Origin: Priestia filamentosa
Lineage (GTDB): Bacteria > Bacillota > Bacilli > Bacillales > Bacillaceae_H
Assembly (NCBI RefSeq): GCF_900177535.1
Contig: NZ_FXAJ01000017.1
Coordinates: 1-38,716, forward strand
Length of the DNA: 38,716 nucleotides
Direction of reading: 5' to 3'
Part shown: positions 1 to 8,828 of the stretch, piece after piece
Layout of the letters: each line of letters opens with the position of its first letter
Numbering within the stretch: position 1 is the first letter of the stretch
Made by a program: the position numbers and the translations under genes
Notes under the pieces: generated by a model
What the model saw: the letters and a program-made list of their open reading frames with translations, nothing else
Database searches by the model: none
Told to the model about the DNA's origin: nothing

Positions 1-96
1 TCATTCATCAACTGTTTGGAATAGCTTCATAAGCTAGCAAATTAAAGGAAAGTGGTTCTCTATGTTTATAGGGAGTAGTTTTTGCACCGAAACCCG
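1..96 (+). mobile_element. 3' end of an IS240-like (IS6 family) element
   Basis: The first bases read in frame as the transposase tail IHQLFGIAS followed by TAA at 30-32, closely matching the tail IHKLFGLAA of the copy ending at 20407. The terminal repeat (TTTTTGCACC near 80-88) matches the right end of that copy at 20453-20463. The rest of the element lies outside the window. Confidence 0.8.
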
Positions 97-100
97 ATAA

Positions 101-136
101 GCAAATAAGCTTTTACGTAAGTAAAAGCTTATTTGC
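101..136. terminator. 16-bp perfect inverted repeat, probable terminator
   Basis: GCAAATAAGCTTTTAC (101-116) pairs perfectly with 121-136 across a GTAA loop. It overlaps the last codons and stop of the minus-strand gene at 113-364, so it probably ends that transcript. The T-run beyond the stem is weak. Confidence 0.55.
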
Positions 137-364
137 TGCTTCCATCACCTTTTTAAAATCTCCAGTAGAGCAAGGAAAAGCAGGATTAACTTTTCCTCCC
201 GCACCAATTTGGTTACTATATACCATTTCGATTTTTAGGACATTATGAAAATAACCACAGAACCCTTGTTGACCTATAGATACCTTATAAAAGGTATCCT
301 CAGGATAAGGACTACTTGCTGGGACTAGTATATACTCATGTGGATAATAAATCTTCGGAGACAT
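113..364 (-). CDS. hypothetical 83-residue protein
   Basis: I do not recognise this family. The ATG at 364 follows an AAAGGGG ribosome site at good distance. The protein is soluble-looking, rich in Tyr/Pro/Phe, with no signal peptide or membrane segment and two Cys (in QQGFCGYF and AFPCSTGDF). It ends inside a 16-bp hairpin and sits directly against an IS240 end, so its downstream neighbour may have been removed by that element. The 220 bases upstream hold no other gene I can support. Confidence 0.55.
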   Translation of the reverse strand: MSPKIYYPHEYILVPASSPYPEDTFYKVSIGQQGFCGYFHNVLKIEMVYSNQIGAGGKVNPAFPCSTGDFKKVMEAANKLLLT

Positions 365-636
365 ACACTTTCCCCTTTCATACTTTTATATACTAATCGT
401 ATTCTGGTGATTTAAAATGTATGCCTTACACACCTTCTATATAATCCATGATTTAACAAACAGATCGGAAAGTTAAAATCCCCTATCAAATTGGGCGAAA
501 ATAGGTGGGGAAATACACTTTTACTAGTGAAAATGGGGTGTCCTCTCCCATCGCTTGGACATAATATTATAGGTAAACCTCAACATGCTTGGTCATTGTT
601 TCAACAAAAATCAATAAACGGAAAGGGAGGTTACAA

Positions 637-894
637 ATTTATTTAACTACACTTGAATTAGAAATTAACAACTTTACTTCCTCCAAAATAGGTTTTAGAC
701 TAAACAATACTCTTCTTCCTCAAAAAGGAACACAGGTAATTATATCTAGAAATAATATTCCTCCTAACTTCCTGAGCACCAGCACGATTTTTAATACACC
801 AGCTAGTAGTCCAAGTACCCTACAAATCCTTAATTTAAGTTACAAACCCATTAATATTAGTGGTATTAGTTTTAGTATTATTAAAATCATATAG
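637..894 (+). CDS. hypothetical protein, possible ATT start
   Basis: The open frame runs from a TTG at 589, which has no ribosome site. A strong GGGAGG (625-630) lies six bases before an in-frame ATT at 637, so translation probably begins there or an ATG was lost by mutation. The product from ATT is about 85 residues, with many Asn/Ser/Thr/Ile and alternating hydrophobic residues suggesting a beta-rich fold. No known domain is recognised. Expression is uncertain. Confidence 0.35.
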   Translation: MYLTTLELEINNFTSSKIGFRLNNTLLPQKGTQVIISRNNIPPNFLSTSTIFNTPASSPSTLQILNLSYKPINISGISFSIIKII

Positions 895-1003
895 TCCACT
901 TATTTAATATTTTCTCCCATAGGATTGATTGAACTAATAGCGTTATGATTAATATATATACTATACCGTTCTAGTTACCATAATGTAATTTATCGGCCAT
1001 GAA

Positions 1004-1040
1004 AGAGGTTGCGTGTCTTTTGGATACCCAGCCTCTTTTT
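1004..1040. terminator. hairpin with T-run
   Basis: AGAGGTTG (1004-1011) pairs with CAGCCTCT (1029-1036, one G-T pair), followed on the plus strand by a run of T. It lies just past the stop of the minus-strand RHH gene and may also end plus-strand transcription from the 637 gene. Confidence 0.5.
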
Positions 1041-1052
1041 GTGTTATCCCCA

Positions 1053-1265
1053 TCATTTTGACCAGACATTCCCTGATACGTCTCTTTTTTTCTCCTTCCA
1101 GTTTTTATGGACAAAATCAATACATTCTTCCATCACAGTCGTTCGGCTACACTCCATATTCCTTGCCATCTCATCTAATTGCTGCGTTGAATCCCTCTTG
1201 ATTTTCAACGTCATTCTTTGTCGATTTCGATATATATAAGATGAATTTTTAGGTTGATTAGCCAT
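1053..1265 (-). CDS. small ribbon-helix-helix (RHH) DNA-binding protein
   Basis: About 70 residues. The segment MTLKIKRDSTQQLDEMARNM followed by a second helix with SRTTVMEECIDFV has the beta strand-helix-helix pattern of MetJ/Arc proteins used as plasmid repressors or partition factors. The first ATG (1271) is too close to AGGAGGGG; the ATG at 1265 is eight bases away and is chosen. The C-terminus is Lys-rich. An inverted repeat 60 bases upstream (1325-1352) could be its operator. Function beyond DNA binding is inference. Confidence 0.6.
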   Translation of the reverse strand: MANQPKNSSYIYRNRQRMTLKIKRDSTQQLDEMARNMECSRTTVMEECIDFVHKNWKEKKRDVSGNVWSK

Positions 1266-1324
1266 CCTCATCCCCTCCTACGGTTAGAGATTCAAGGAGG
1301 AGATTGATTTCTCCTTTAAAGATG

Positions 1325-1352
1325 GGTACCCAACTCAAAAAGATTGGGTACC
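1325..1352. promoter_or_regulatory. 9-bp inverted repeat upstream of RHH gene
   Basis: GGTACCCAA (1325-1333) and TTGGGTACC (1344-1352) are perfect arms around a 10-base loop, 60 bases before the RHH start. This placement suits an autorepression operator, but no binding evidence exists. Confidence 0.4.
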
Positions 1353-1568
1353 TGGAGGACGCCCAACCTTTTTTCTTATTACCATAATATACATTATAAG
1401 AAGCCTCAAATCCTTTAGATGGTTATTTATAAAATATTTGAGGCCAACTTCTTTTCATAAAGAGATTTTAGGTTTTTTTAAAGCATTTTGAAATGGGATT
1501 TTCCTATTTAAGTTTACTCTTGATCTCAAAGGGAATAATAGAACTAATCTGATAAAGGGAGTGATCTT

Positions 1569-1751
1569 ATGAAAGTCGATATGATAGCCAAAGAAGTCAT
1601 GTTCCAAATTCAACAACTGGACGAGAACGGAGAGTCCTTGCGAAAAAAACAAGTCAAACAGAAACATCCTATACTGATGAAAAATGCCCTGTATTTTTTC
1701 CCAAGTTGGCAACATGCAGTCGTGAAAAGTGAAATAAGCGACGTTTCTTAA
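1569..1751 (+). CDS. hypothetical 60-residue protein
   Basis: The ATG at 1569 has a GGGAG ribosome site six to eight bases upstream, and the frame ends directly at a strong terminator, so this is a plausible single-gene unit. The product is basic in the middle (SLRKKQVKQKHP) with no membrane segment. The N-terminal half (MKVDMIAKEVMFQIQQLDE) looks helical. No family recognised. Confidence 0.55.
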   Translation: MKVDMIAKEVMFQIQQLDENGESLRKKQVKQKHPILMKNALYFFPSWQHAVVKSEISDVS

Positions 1752-1790
1752 TAAAGAGAACCCTATCACGCTAGGTTCGGTTCTCTTTAT
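1751..1790 (+). terminator. 12-bp perfect hairpin terminator
   Basis: ATAAAGAGAACC (1751-1762) pairs perfectly with GGTTCTCTTTAT (1779-1790) immediately after the 60-residue ORF. Confidence 0.75.
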
Positions 1791-1920
1791 ATCTATTTAT
1801 ATTTCACAGTTTATTATGGGAGACATAGAGGGAAAAGATGAATAGATTATTTTTTATAGATCGTCAGGAACATTCTGAATGAGCTTATTGAAAGCCTATA
1901 AAAGAAAGTGAAGGGTTCCT

Positions 1921-2094
1921 ATGAAAAAAATTTTAAAATTACAGCGACGAATCACCTATTGTCCACGTGTTAAACGTTCTGTCAATCATGAAGTTTCTTA
2001 TACCTCTCTGAATAGAAAGAGGGAAATAATCGCTACTTGTACAGGTATTGAGGATAGATGCTATGACTGTTTTATCATCGAGTCCTACAAGTAA
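1921..2094 (+). CDS. 57-residue Cys-containing small protein
   Basis: An ATG at 1921 preceded by GAAGGG opens a 57-residue frame ending at TAA 2092-2094. The product is basic at the N-terminus (MKKILKLQRRITYCPRVKR) and has Cys in CPR, ATCTG and CYDC, a spacing that could bind zinc. It is followed by a hairpin at 2108-2136. I do not recognise the family; short length makes the call moderate. Confidence 0.45.
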   Translation: MKKILKLQRRITYCPRVKRSVNHEVSYTSLNRKREIIATCTGIEDRCYDCFIIESYK

Positions 2095-2107
2095 CCAACC
2101 AAAAAGG

Positions 2108-2136
2108 AAGTTGGGCGTCGGAAAGGCACCCAACTT
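2108..2136. terminator. hairpin after 57-residue gene
   Basis: AAGTTGGG (2108-2115) pairs with CCCAACTT (2129-2136). It sits 14 bases after the stop codon and is the likely transcript end. Confidence 0.5.
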
Positions 2137-2257
2137 AATACGTCGTTCCTTTTGTTGTATTCTTATCATTTGAATGAAATGGAGACATAAAGGATAGGAT
2201 TAGAACAATAAAAAAACCACCCTTTCGGTTGAACTGCACCCCGATTGTTAGACACAA

Positions 2258-2285
2258 TTGGACTTGTCAATTTGGACTTGTCAAT
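2258..2285. repeat. tandem 14-bp duplication
   Basis: TTGGACTTGTCAAT occurs twice in direct succession (2258-2271, 2272-2285), immediately outside the IS3 end. The flanking stretch from about 2230 looks like debris of another IS end. No remaining Tn3 sequence is visible here. Confidence 0.7.
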
Positions 2286-2310
2286 ATTTACTGGACACTA
2301 AGTTAGGTTA

Positions 2311-3177
2311 CTATGATGAATAGGCTTTTTCGTATTCAATAGGGGAAAGATAATGCAGAGAAGAATGCATTCTTTTGGTATTATAATAGAGCTCTATATA
2401 TTTAAATACTTCTTTTCGAGCTTGTTCGGGTGTCGTGAATTTGGCCCCATGAATGAGCTCTCTTTTTATGGTCTTATAAAAGGATTCCATTAACGCATTA
2501 TCATAAGGATTTCCTTTTCTACTGACACTTGAAACAGCACCATACTTTTTCAGTATGGCTTGAAAACTACTACCTGTATATTGAGAACCCTGGTCTGTAT
2601 GGATAATTAATCCTGTTGGAGGATGCTCTTTCTTATATCCTTGTAAAAAAGCGTCTATCACAAGAGAATCTTTCATCCGTGTACTCATAGACCAGCCACT
2701 CACTTTTCTCGAGTACATATCCACAAATACCGCGAGGTATAAAGTGCCCTTTTGAGTAGGAATATAGGTAATGTCACCGACCCATATTTTATTTCGTCCG
2801 TCTGTGTGAAAAACTTGATTTAAGAGGTTGGGTCTTTCTATAGAAGGTGATTTCTTATTATAACGCTTATAGCGATACCGACTTCCTTTCGCATACAAGT
2901 TCATTTGACGCATTAGTTTGCCTACTCTTTTTCGATTTACCTTGATTCCCTTCTTCTCAAGAACCTTTGTAATTCTTAAGGATCCATACCGCCCCTTATG
3001 TTCCTTAAATATCTCCTCTATTTCCGTACGTAACACTTCGTTCTCTAAAGCCCTTTTAGAAGGTTTTCTCTGTAAATATTCATAGTAACCTGATCGTGAG
3101 ATGTTTAACGTTTTACAAGCCTTCTTGATGTTATATTTGTGTTTATTTTCTTTTAAGAATTGAAATCTTACACATTC
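2311..3177 (-). CDS. IS3-family transposase OrfB
   Basis: This is the catalytic half of the OrfAB transposase. It has an N-terminal HTH_21-like segment, then a DDE integrase core: WVGDITYIP (first Asp), HTDQGSQYT (second Asp) and DNALMESFYKTIKRE (Glu, then K/R-rich helix). There is no good start codon of its own. The frame is open up to a G-AAA-AAG run at 3182-3177, the position expected for -1 programmed frameshifting from orfA, so the product is probably made as a fusion. No internal lesion is seen. Confidence 0.85.
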   Translation of the reverse strand, partial: ECVRFQFLKENKHKYNIKKACKTLNISRSGYYEYLQRKPSKRALENEVLRTEIEEIFKEHKGRYGSLRITKVLEKKGIKVNRKRVGKLMRQMNLYAKGSRYRYKRYNKKSPSIERPNLLNQVFHTDGRNKIWVGDITYIPTQKGTLYLAVFVDMYSRKVSGWSMSTRMKDSLVIDAFLQGYKKEHPPTGLIIHTDQGSQYTGSSFQAILKKYGAVSSVSRKGNPYDNALMESFYKTIKRELIHGAKFTTPEQARKEVFKYIELYYNTKRMHSSLHYLSPIEYEKAYSS

Positions 3178-3461
3178 TTTTTCTTCAAGAAGACCCGGAA
3201 CTTTTTTAGTAAATCCAGCTCTTTTCTAAGTTCTTCATTCTCACGCTTGAGCTTTTTCATTTCATACTGAGAATTATAAAGTGCGCTTCCATGGCCTGGA
3301 AACGCACTTTCCCCATATTCTTCATATTCACTTATCCAACGATATAGCGTATTTGGATGAATAGATAATTCGTTCGCAACCTCTTTTACAAATAGGTTCT
3401 CTTCCAGCACCAACTGAACTGCAGCCATTTTAAATTGACGGTCATAAACTTTTCTCCCCAT
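3168..3461 (-). CDS. IS3-family transposase OrfA
   Basis: A 97-residue DNA-binding protein starting at ATG 3461 behind AAGGTGATT. KEVANELSIHPNTLYRWISE is the helix-turn-helix that recognises the inverted repeats. The C-terminal half (MKKLKRENEELRKELDLLKK) is a leucine-zipper coiled coil. It ends in a slippery A-rich run where a -1 shift would join it to OrfB. Confidence 0.85.
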   Translation of the reverse strand: MGRKVYDRQFKMAAVQLVLEENLFVKEVANELSIHPNTLYRWISEYEEYGESAFPGHGSALYNSQYEMKKLKRENEELRKELDLLKKFRVFLKKKNV

Positions 3462-3498
3462 AAACCGAATCACCTTTTTCTCTTAATTTAGTGTCCAG

Positions 3499-6150
3499 TT
3501 TATCGTACCATCTCCAGTTCAATCCCCGTTGGATACGACGACGCATTGACTTGTTTGAAATATAATCAAGTATAAAGATAGTCTTTCCAATTCTCCCCAT
3601 TTCTCTGAGAGCCTTAGCTACTTTATTTTGCCGAGCATAAGAACCAAGTTTGCCCATAATAAGGGCTCCAGACACTTCTCCTTCGCGAATAGAATGAGCT
3701 AAGCGCAAAACATCATTATAATTTTCACGTATGACCTTTATATCAATTTGTCCGCGCAGTAGATTTTCTATCTTTGGAAAATCACTAGGCTTTCCAATTA
3801 CATAGAGCTTTGAATCGGATAGATCCCGAAGGCGTGGAGCAAACCGAAACCCTAATAAATGAGCCAACCCAAATACTTGGTCCGTATAACCAGCCGTATC
3901 TGTATAATGCTCTTCAATAGACAAATCCGATTCATGATGTAAAAGTCCATCAATAACATGTACTGCATCCCGAGCATTTGTATTAATGACTTTTGTATAG
4001 AATGATGAAAATTGATCACTGACCAACCGATAGATAGTAGCCCCTTTTCCTGATCCATAATGAGGGTTTGGATCAGCACTCAGAGAGGAGACGCCAACTT
4101 GCACACGCATTCCATCTGATGAAGATGTGCTCCCATCTCCCCAATAAGATGATAATGAACGTCTATGATGAAAGTTTACAAGCGTTGCTTGTGCGCGACT
4201 CATCACATCATCGTACATCCTCCATTGAGAAGCATTTGCCATTTGATAATAGGAGATACCCGGCGTTGCATCTGCCATTTTAGTTAAGCCAATATTCGTT
4301 CCCATTGCCATTAAAGCTGCTAAAACAATAGACCTTTCTTCTGAATTAGGAGATTTATTCGTGGAAGCATGAATAAATTGTTGATCAAATTCTGTCCAGC
4401 TTGCCACTTCTAATAGTAGATCTGTAAGTTTGATGCGAGGTAACAAGCTATAAAGAGTGGCGCTAAACTGCTTTGCTTCTTCAGGAACGCCTTTTTCAAG
4501 TTTCTGAATATGAAGTCTACCTTTTTCTATATTTACTCCTTCAAGTGTATCAATATTGTCACTAACCCAATTTAATCGCTGTAGAAGTGATGTCATTCTT
4601 TCCTCAAGATACTCATCAACGTTAGAGGGGACTGCTAATCTCGTGCCTGATGAACGAATGTTTTTCCACTCATCTGGTGCGACAAGGTATTCATCAAATT
4701 CTTTATATTGCTTACTTCCTACTATAGAAATATCTCCAGACCTCACATAATTTCTTAATTCAGTCAGAGCTGCCATTTCATAGTATTGTCGATTAATCGT
4801 CCCATCAGTATCCAAGACATGTTTCCTCCAACGATTGGACAAAAAATCTAAAGGGGCACCTTCAGGTACTTTTCGTTTACCAGAATCGTTCATATTCTGA
4901 ATAGTATGTAGAGCCCTTATCAGTGGTTCTGCTGACTTTGTTGACCGAAATTCTAACGTCTTTAATAAGGTGGGTGTGTATTTACGAAGATAATTAAATC
5001 GACTAGCTAAAAGATCTAAGTAGTCATAATTGAGTGGTCGGGATAGTTTTTTGGCTTCGTCTATAGATTCAATAAATTTCTCCCAAGGCATAACGGTTTC
5101 TAGTAATACAAAAGGATCAAGACCTTCATTTCTTGCTTTAATAAGTGCCTTACCTAAGTTAGCGTAATGTACAACTTTTTCGTTTACAGCTTTCCCATTT
5201 AGCTTTTGAAGCTCTTCTTGCTGTCTTCTTCCTTTGGATTGTAAGGTTAAAATTTGTTTATTATGTATGTCAAATGCCTGATCAACAAGGTTTTGAGTCA
5301 AATCTAAAAGATATGTGACGAGTATTGTATACCTTTTTGCCTCATGAAAACGTCGAAAAGATTGTGGCTCATATCGTGCGCCTAAACGAGAAAGCTGTCT
5401 TAACCGATTTGAATGAATTCCTTTTGTGTCAATTTGTAATTTTAACCTTCGTATATACTCTAATCGTTCAATAACTTTTAGAAAAGCATCTGGGGAAAAC
5501 TGTCCTGTCGTTTCTTTTAACCAACCAAGTGTTGTTTTTCCAGTACCAACTACAGGTTTAATAAGCTTGTCTAATTTTTGTTTTTGATAAGAAGTTAAAT
5601 CACTGAAAATTTGCTGGTAAATTCGTTCTTCAGCACGATGGCGGGCTTCCCATACCACTCGTTCAATCGTTGTAATAGCAGGTAGAATAATTTTCAATCG
5701 GCGTAATTTATTTAATGCTGCATCAATTAAGTAAGCTGTATTCCCGTTTTCTAGTGCTAATGAAAATAAGTATCGCAGCAGCTGACGATAATGATTTGTT
5801 GTAAAAGTAGTAAATCCATATTCTTGACGAATTTCTTTCAAGTGATCCCATAACGTATTTTCCCTTCGGGCATATAAAGGAAATATATCTGGGTCAATGT
5901 CGATCTGGTTCGCCACGTAGTTAAGTAAAGCGCCTGGAACCACTTTTATATCTGTTAAGCTCCAGCCTGGATAACGAACCAGTGCTAGTTGTATAGCGAA
6001 TCCTAGTCTATTGTAGTCCCGACGATGTCGATTAATAATCTCTAAATCATATTGAGAAAAAGTATAATGAATAGCGAGTTCTCCATCACCATGAGGAGGT
6101 GCCATCCATTCTAGCCGTTGGTCTGGCGTAAGAAGTTCTTTTCCCCGCAA
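3499..6150 (-). pseudogene. tnpA: Tn3-family transposase, 3'-truncated
   Basis: Tn3 TnpA joins donor and target DNA with a DDE active site. The first Asp is seen in SSSDGMRVQ (about residue 680) and the second in EEHYTDTAGYTDQVFG (about 750). The protein stops being Tn3-like after RRRIQRGLN, exactly before the KGE segment that carries the catalytic Glu. The next residues (WRWYDKLDTK) are read out of IS3 DNA to a stop at 3442. Normal members are about 970-990 residues, so the last 80-100 and the catalytic Glu are lost and the protein should be inactive. Its start overlaps the end of tnpR by 40 bases. Confidence 0.88.
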
Positions 6151-6767
6151 GGTAAGTTCACCTCTCTCTGATCTTCATACTCTTTTACACGTCTATAAAA
6201 GGTATTTGGTTTTAAACCAATACGCTTCATTCCTTCTGTGGCAGTTAATAGTCCTGCTTTCCATTCATCATAAACTTGAATGAAATCTGCATTAATCTCA
6301 TACTTACGTCTTCCTAGCTTTACACCCTTGTTCCTTGCTACTTCTATTCCCTCGGCCTGCCGTTGCTTATTTTTTTTCCGTTCTTGCTCTGCAACATAAG
6401 AAAGAAGACTTAAGAATTGGTCTTCCATTAACCTTCCTATATCACCCATACCACGGAATTTCCTACTATCAAAAAGCGTCTCATTTTCTAATATCACAAT
6501 ATCTGCCTTTAAAGTTCTTGTGATGTATTTCCATGCTTCAATAATGCCATGATAATCTCTACCTAACCGATCTAATGCATCAAGATAAACTAAATCGCCT
6601 TCACGAATAATGAGCAGCATGGCCTGATACCGTGGGCGATTAAAGTCTTTTCCACTTTGTTTATCAATAAAGATATAACGATCTTCAATTGCAAGTTCAC
6701 GAAATTTTTTTAATTGTCGTTCTGGATTTTGATCTCTAGATGAGACACGGGCATATCCAAGTTTCAA
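6111..6767 (-). CDS. tnpR: Serine resolvase of Tn3-family transposon
   Basis: A 218-residue serine recombinase that resolves cointegrates at res. GYARVSSRDQ carries the nucleophile Ser9. YLDALDRLGRDYHGI and EQERKKNKQRQAEGI are the conserved core, and the C-terminal HTH is ATEGMKRIGLKPNTFYRRV. The start is a TTG at 6767, nine bases after AGGAG; an ATG four bases earlier is in another frame. It looks intact, so the remnant could still act on res sites in trans. Confidence 0.85.
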   Translation of the reverse strand: MKLGYARVSSRDQNPERQLKKFRELAIEDRYIFIDKQSGKDFNRPRYQAMLLIIREGDLVYLDALDRLGRDYHGIIEAWKYITRTLKADIVILENETLFDSRKFRGMGDIGRLMEDQFLSLLSYVAEQERKKNKQRQAEGIEVARNKGVKLGRRKYEINADFIQVYDEWKAGLLTATEGMKRIGLKPNTFYRRVKEYEDQREVNLPCGEKNFLRQTNG

Positions 6768-6841
6768 GCATATCTTCTCCTTTCAAAAACTATGAATCTA
6801 TGTCAAAAAGTATATCAGTGATTTGAAATGTTTCAAAATTT

Positions 6842-6904
6842 AAAAGCATACTTTATGACATAGGAAATCTTCTTCTTTTTCCATGTGTCATAAAGTATGC
6901 TTTT
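6842..6904. other. res-like site: 19-bp inverted repeat upstream of tnpR
   Basis: AAAAGCATACTTTATGACA (6842-6860) is repeated perfectly inverted at 6886-6904. Together with further TATGTCA-containing sequence at 6788-6810 it lies between tnpR and the transposon end, where the resolvase sites of this family are found. Confidence 0.65.
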
Positions 6905-6972
6905 TGAAATGGCGTATCTGCAAGTTTTCGTTCTTATAATGACAAAATTTGATTATTTTTATATTTATATTC

Positions 6973-7010
6973 CTTAGCGTTGTAAATCCGCGTTTTGCTA
7001 AAGGTACCCC
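6973..7010. repeat. 38-bp Tn3-family terminal inverted repeat
   Basis: Read on the minus strand the 38 bases begin GGGGTACC and end CAACGCTAAG, the typical GGGG...TAAG pattern and length of Tn3 family ends. This is the only end preserved. Confidence 0.85.
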
Positions 7011-7091
7011 TCATAGAAATATCTATATAGATTTGATTCCTTTACCAAATCATTATTGCACAAGAACCTTTAGAAGATTTGTAATGTAATA

Positions 7092-7247
7092 TTAACGATT
7101 TTTACAACAACAAGAATGATTTACTTTTTTATGATCATCTTCAAAACATTCTTGGACAAGTTTGTTAAAAGCTTTTTTTAGGGTTAATTTTGCTTCATGT
7201 GGGTATTGATGTCCCCTTTTACACTTTTCCATATAACATCTGTTCAT
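7092..7247 (-). CDS. 51-residue Cys-rich small protein
   Basis: ATG at 7245-7247 follows a strong AGGAGGAG site. The 51-residue product starts MNRCYMEKCKRGHQ and ends HSCCCKNR, so Cys pairs at both ends may bind metal. The middle is a basic/acidic amphipathic helix. It lies just outside the Tn3 end. The 290 bases between it and the PAP2 gene contain no gene I can defend. Confidence 0.55.
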   Translation of the reverse strand: MNRCYMEKCKRGHQYPHEAKLTLKKAFNKLVQECFEDDHKKVNHSCCCKNR

Positions 7248-7618
7248 TTTGATCACTCCTCCTATGCTTCTCTATATATGATATGGAGTAGATAAGGAAA
7301 TGATTGTATACTTGTCTCACTATTCAGCCCTTTTTATATACATAATAACCTTCTATGGAAAGTTATTCAGACCGTAAAAAAACAAAATCATCAATAGAAA
7401 TGGTGGGTATATTCAAAATCTAGGCGTTTGCCTCTTTGAATATCTAATCATATTTTGAATTTTAATAATTTATATATATATCAAATTCTGTGATGATAAA
7501 TATTTTCTCTGATTGACTATTGCATGGGAGATTTGTAATGCTTTATGAGTATCTATTTGATATAGGATGGGACGGATTAAATAAGGTGACTATTTTTATA
7601 AAAATGCCTGCAATGCTT

Positions 7619-8290
7619 TTAGGGATATTGTTTCCCTTTTTTCATCCTCATGAAAACCTCATAAATTATAAAACCGATTGTTAATAGAATTTTCCCAGCA
7701 GTGAATCCTGCTAAAATATCACTTGGATAGTGAACACCAAGATAGACTCGACTAATACCGATCAGCATAACCAAAGAAAATATAAGTAATGAACTTATTG
7801 TTTTTAATACCCAGCCCGTATTAGAGACGAAAAGGCAAACGATCATACCATAAAATATAAGGGAAACCATTGAATGACCACTTGGAAAGCTATACCCTCT
7901 TTCCCCAATCAATCGATAAGCAGTTGGTCTTTGTCTTTTGAAAATCCACTTTAACAATAGATTAACAAGTCCTCCAATCCCTACGAAAAAGATTAGAAAC
8001 AGAGCCTTCCATTTTTGTTTTTTTAAAACCATAATTACACCCAAAATAGCTATCCCCGTTAAAATAATCCTAGATGAACCGAAGGAAGTGATTATTTTCA
8101 TCAATTTTGTAAGCTCTGGATTGATACTAGACTGAACCCAACTAGTAACTGTTGTATCAAAAGTCTCTAATTCACATTTGATTAACTTATCTATAAGGTT
8201 TACAAAAATCACGGTAAAAAAGATAGTGAGGAATAATAAAGTTTTTACTTTATTAGATTTTTGGGGAAAAATTTCACGAAGGGTTATCAA
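7619..8290 (-). CDS. PAP2-family membrane phosphatase
   Basis: PAP2 enzymes remove phosphate from lipid phosphates such as undecaprenyl pyrophosphate or phosphatidic acid at the membrane outer face. All three signature motifs are present: KWIFKRQRP, YSFPSGHS, and SRVYLGVHYPSDILAG with catalytic His and Asp. Five to six hydrophobic segments are visible. The frame extends upstream to 8440, but the ribosome site AGGAGG (8305-8300) touches the ATG at 8299; the TTG at 8290 has ideal spacing and is taken as start. Substrate cannot be told from sequence. Confidence 0.8.
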   Translation of the reverse strand: MITLREIFPQKSNKVKTLLFLTIFFTVIFVNLIDKLIKCELETFDTTVTSWVQSSINPELTKLMKIITSFGSSRIILTGIAILGVIMVLKKQKWKALFLIFFVGIGGLVNLLLKWIFKRQRPTAYRLIGERGYSFPSGHSMVSLIFYGMIVCLFVSNTGWVLKTISSLLIFSLVMLIGISRVYLGVHYPSDILAGFTAGKILLTIGFIIYEVFMRMKKGKQYP

Positions 8291-8424
8291 TGTAGTCATC
8301 CTCCTTTCTTTTTGAAAATAGTATTTTAACCAATAGTTTTTATACGATCCATTCCCAACAGCGTGTTTAATTCCCACAATACCAGCGTGAAAACTTCGTC
8401 TAAGGGAATCAGGATATAAACAAA

Positions 8425-8700
8425 ACAAACAGCCGAGCACTTTTTCAAGAAACTTGGCTGCCTCATATCTTTGTATCCCTTGTGTTATAACCGTAGATTG
8501 GAACTGAGTCTATTTCTTAGCAATCCGGGATTTCTTTAAAAGTATGCCTAAAGGTATCCAAATGGGATAAATTAAGTTTCTTAATGATGTTATTAGAATA
8601 CGAATGACGGTTCATTAAGAAGCGTGTACGTTCTATATTAGGGGTAAATGAAGTGGTATTAAAACCACGCATATGATAAAAAGGACAAGTTTATCCACTA
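8425..8700 (+). pseudogene. Degenerate IS240-like transposase relic
   Basis: The stretch with AAGAAACTTGGCTGCCTCAT and GTTATAACCGTAGATTGGAA aligns by eye with codons of the IS240-like copy at 20030-20350 (KKALAASH, VITIDKN), including the later segment before MHVIKK. It is full of stops and shifts and has no ends. A second equally old relic lies at 25436. The 130 bases to the next gene show nothing. Confidence 0.65.
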
Positions 8701-8828
8701 GTAGAATTTAGTCCAAAGTAAAGTTGAACTTATACATAATCTGTCATTAAAGCATCTACGTAAATTCTATGCTCCTATCAAATTATTTTTGAATTAGAAC
8801 TCCTAACATGACATAGTTCTTGTTTGGT

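Larger units (their letters stand above)
2291..3498 (-). mobile_element. IS3-family insertion sequence, apparently intact
   Basis: Two overlapping frames (orfA, orfB) lie between perfect 11-bp inverted repeats CTGGACACTAA (2291-2301) and TTAGTGTCCAG (3488-3498), with the TG...CA tips usual in the family. About 1.2 kb is the normal size. The right end abuts tnpA of the Tn3 transposon and cuts it off. Confidence 0.85.
3499..7010 (-). mobile_element. Truncated Tn3-family transposon
   Basis: tnpA and tnpR lie in the same direction with overlapping ends, behind a res-like region and one 38-bp terminal repeat (6973-7010). The other end is missing: tnpA runs into the IS3 copy and no Tn3 sequence continues on the far side at 2290. 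An IS-adjacent deletion, not a simple insertion, therefore removed the distal end. Confidence 0.85.

Noticed and set aside
1009-1239. Plus-strand ORFs opposite the RHH gene
   Set aside because: They are antisense to a gene with RHH pattern and strong ribosome site; composition is Phe/Ser/Ile-rich as expected of a shadow frame.
7538-7684. 48-codon plus-strand ORF after GGGAG (MLYEYLFDIGWDGLNKV...)
   Set aside because: It overlaps the 3' end of the PAP2 gene and has no recognisable homology; the last third is antisense to a conserved gene.
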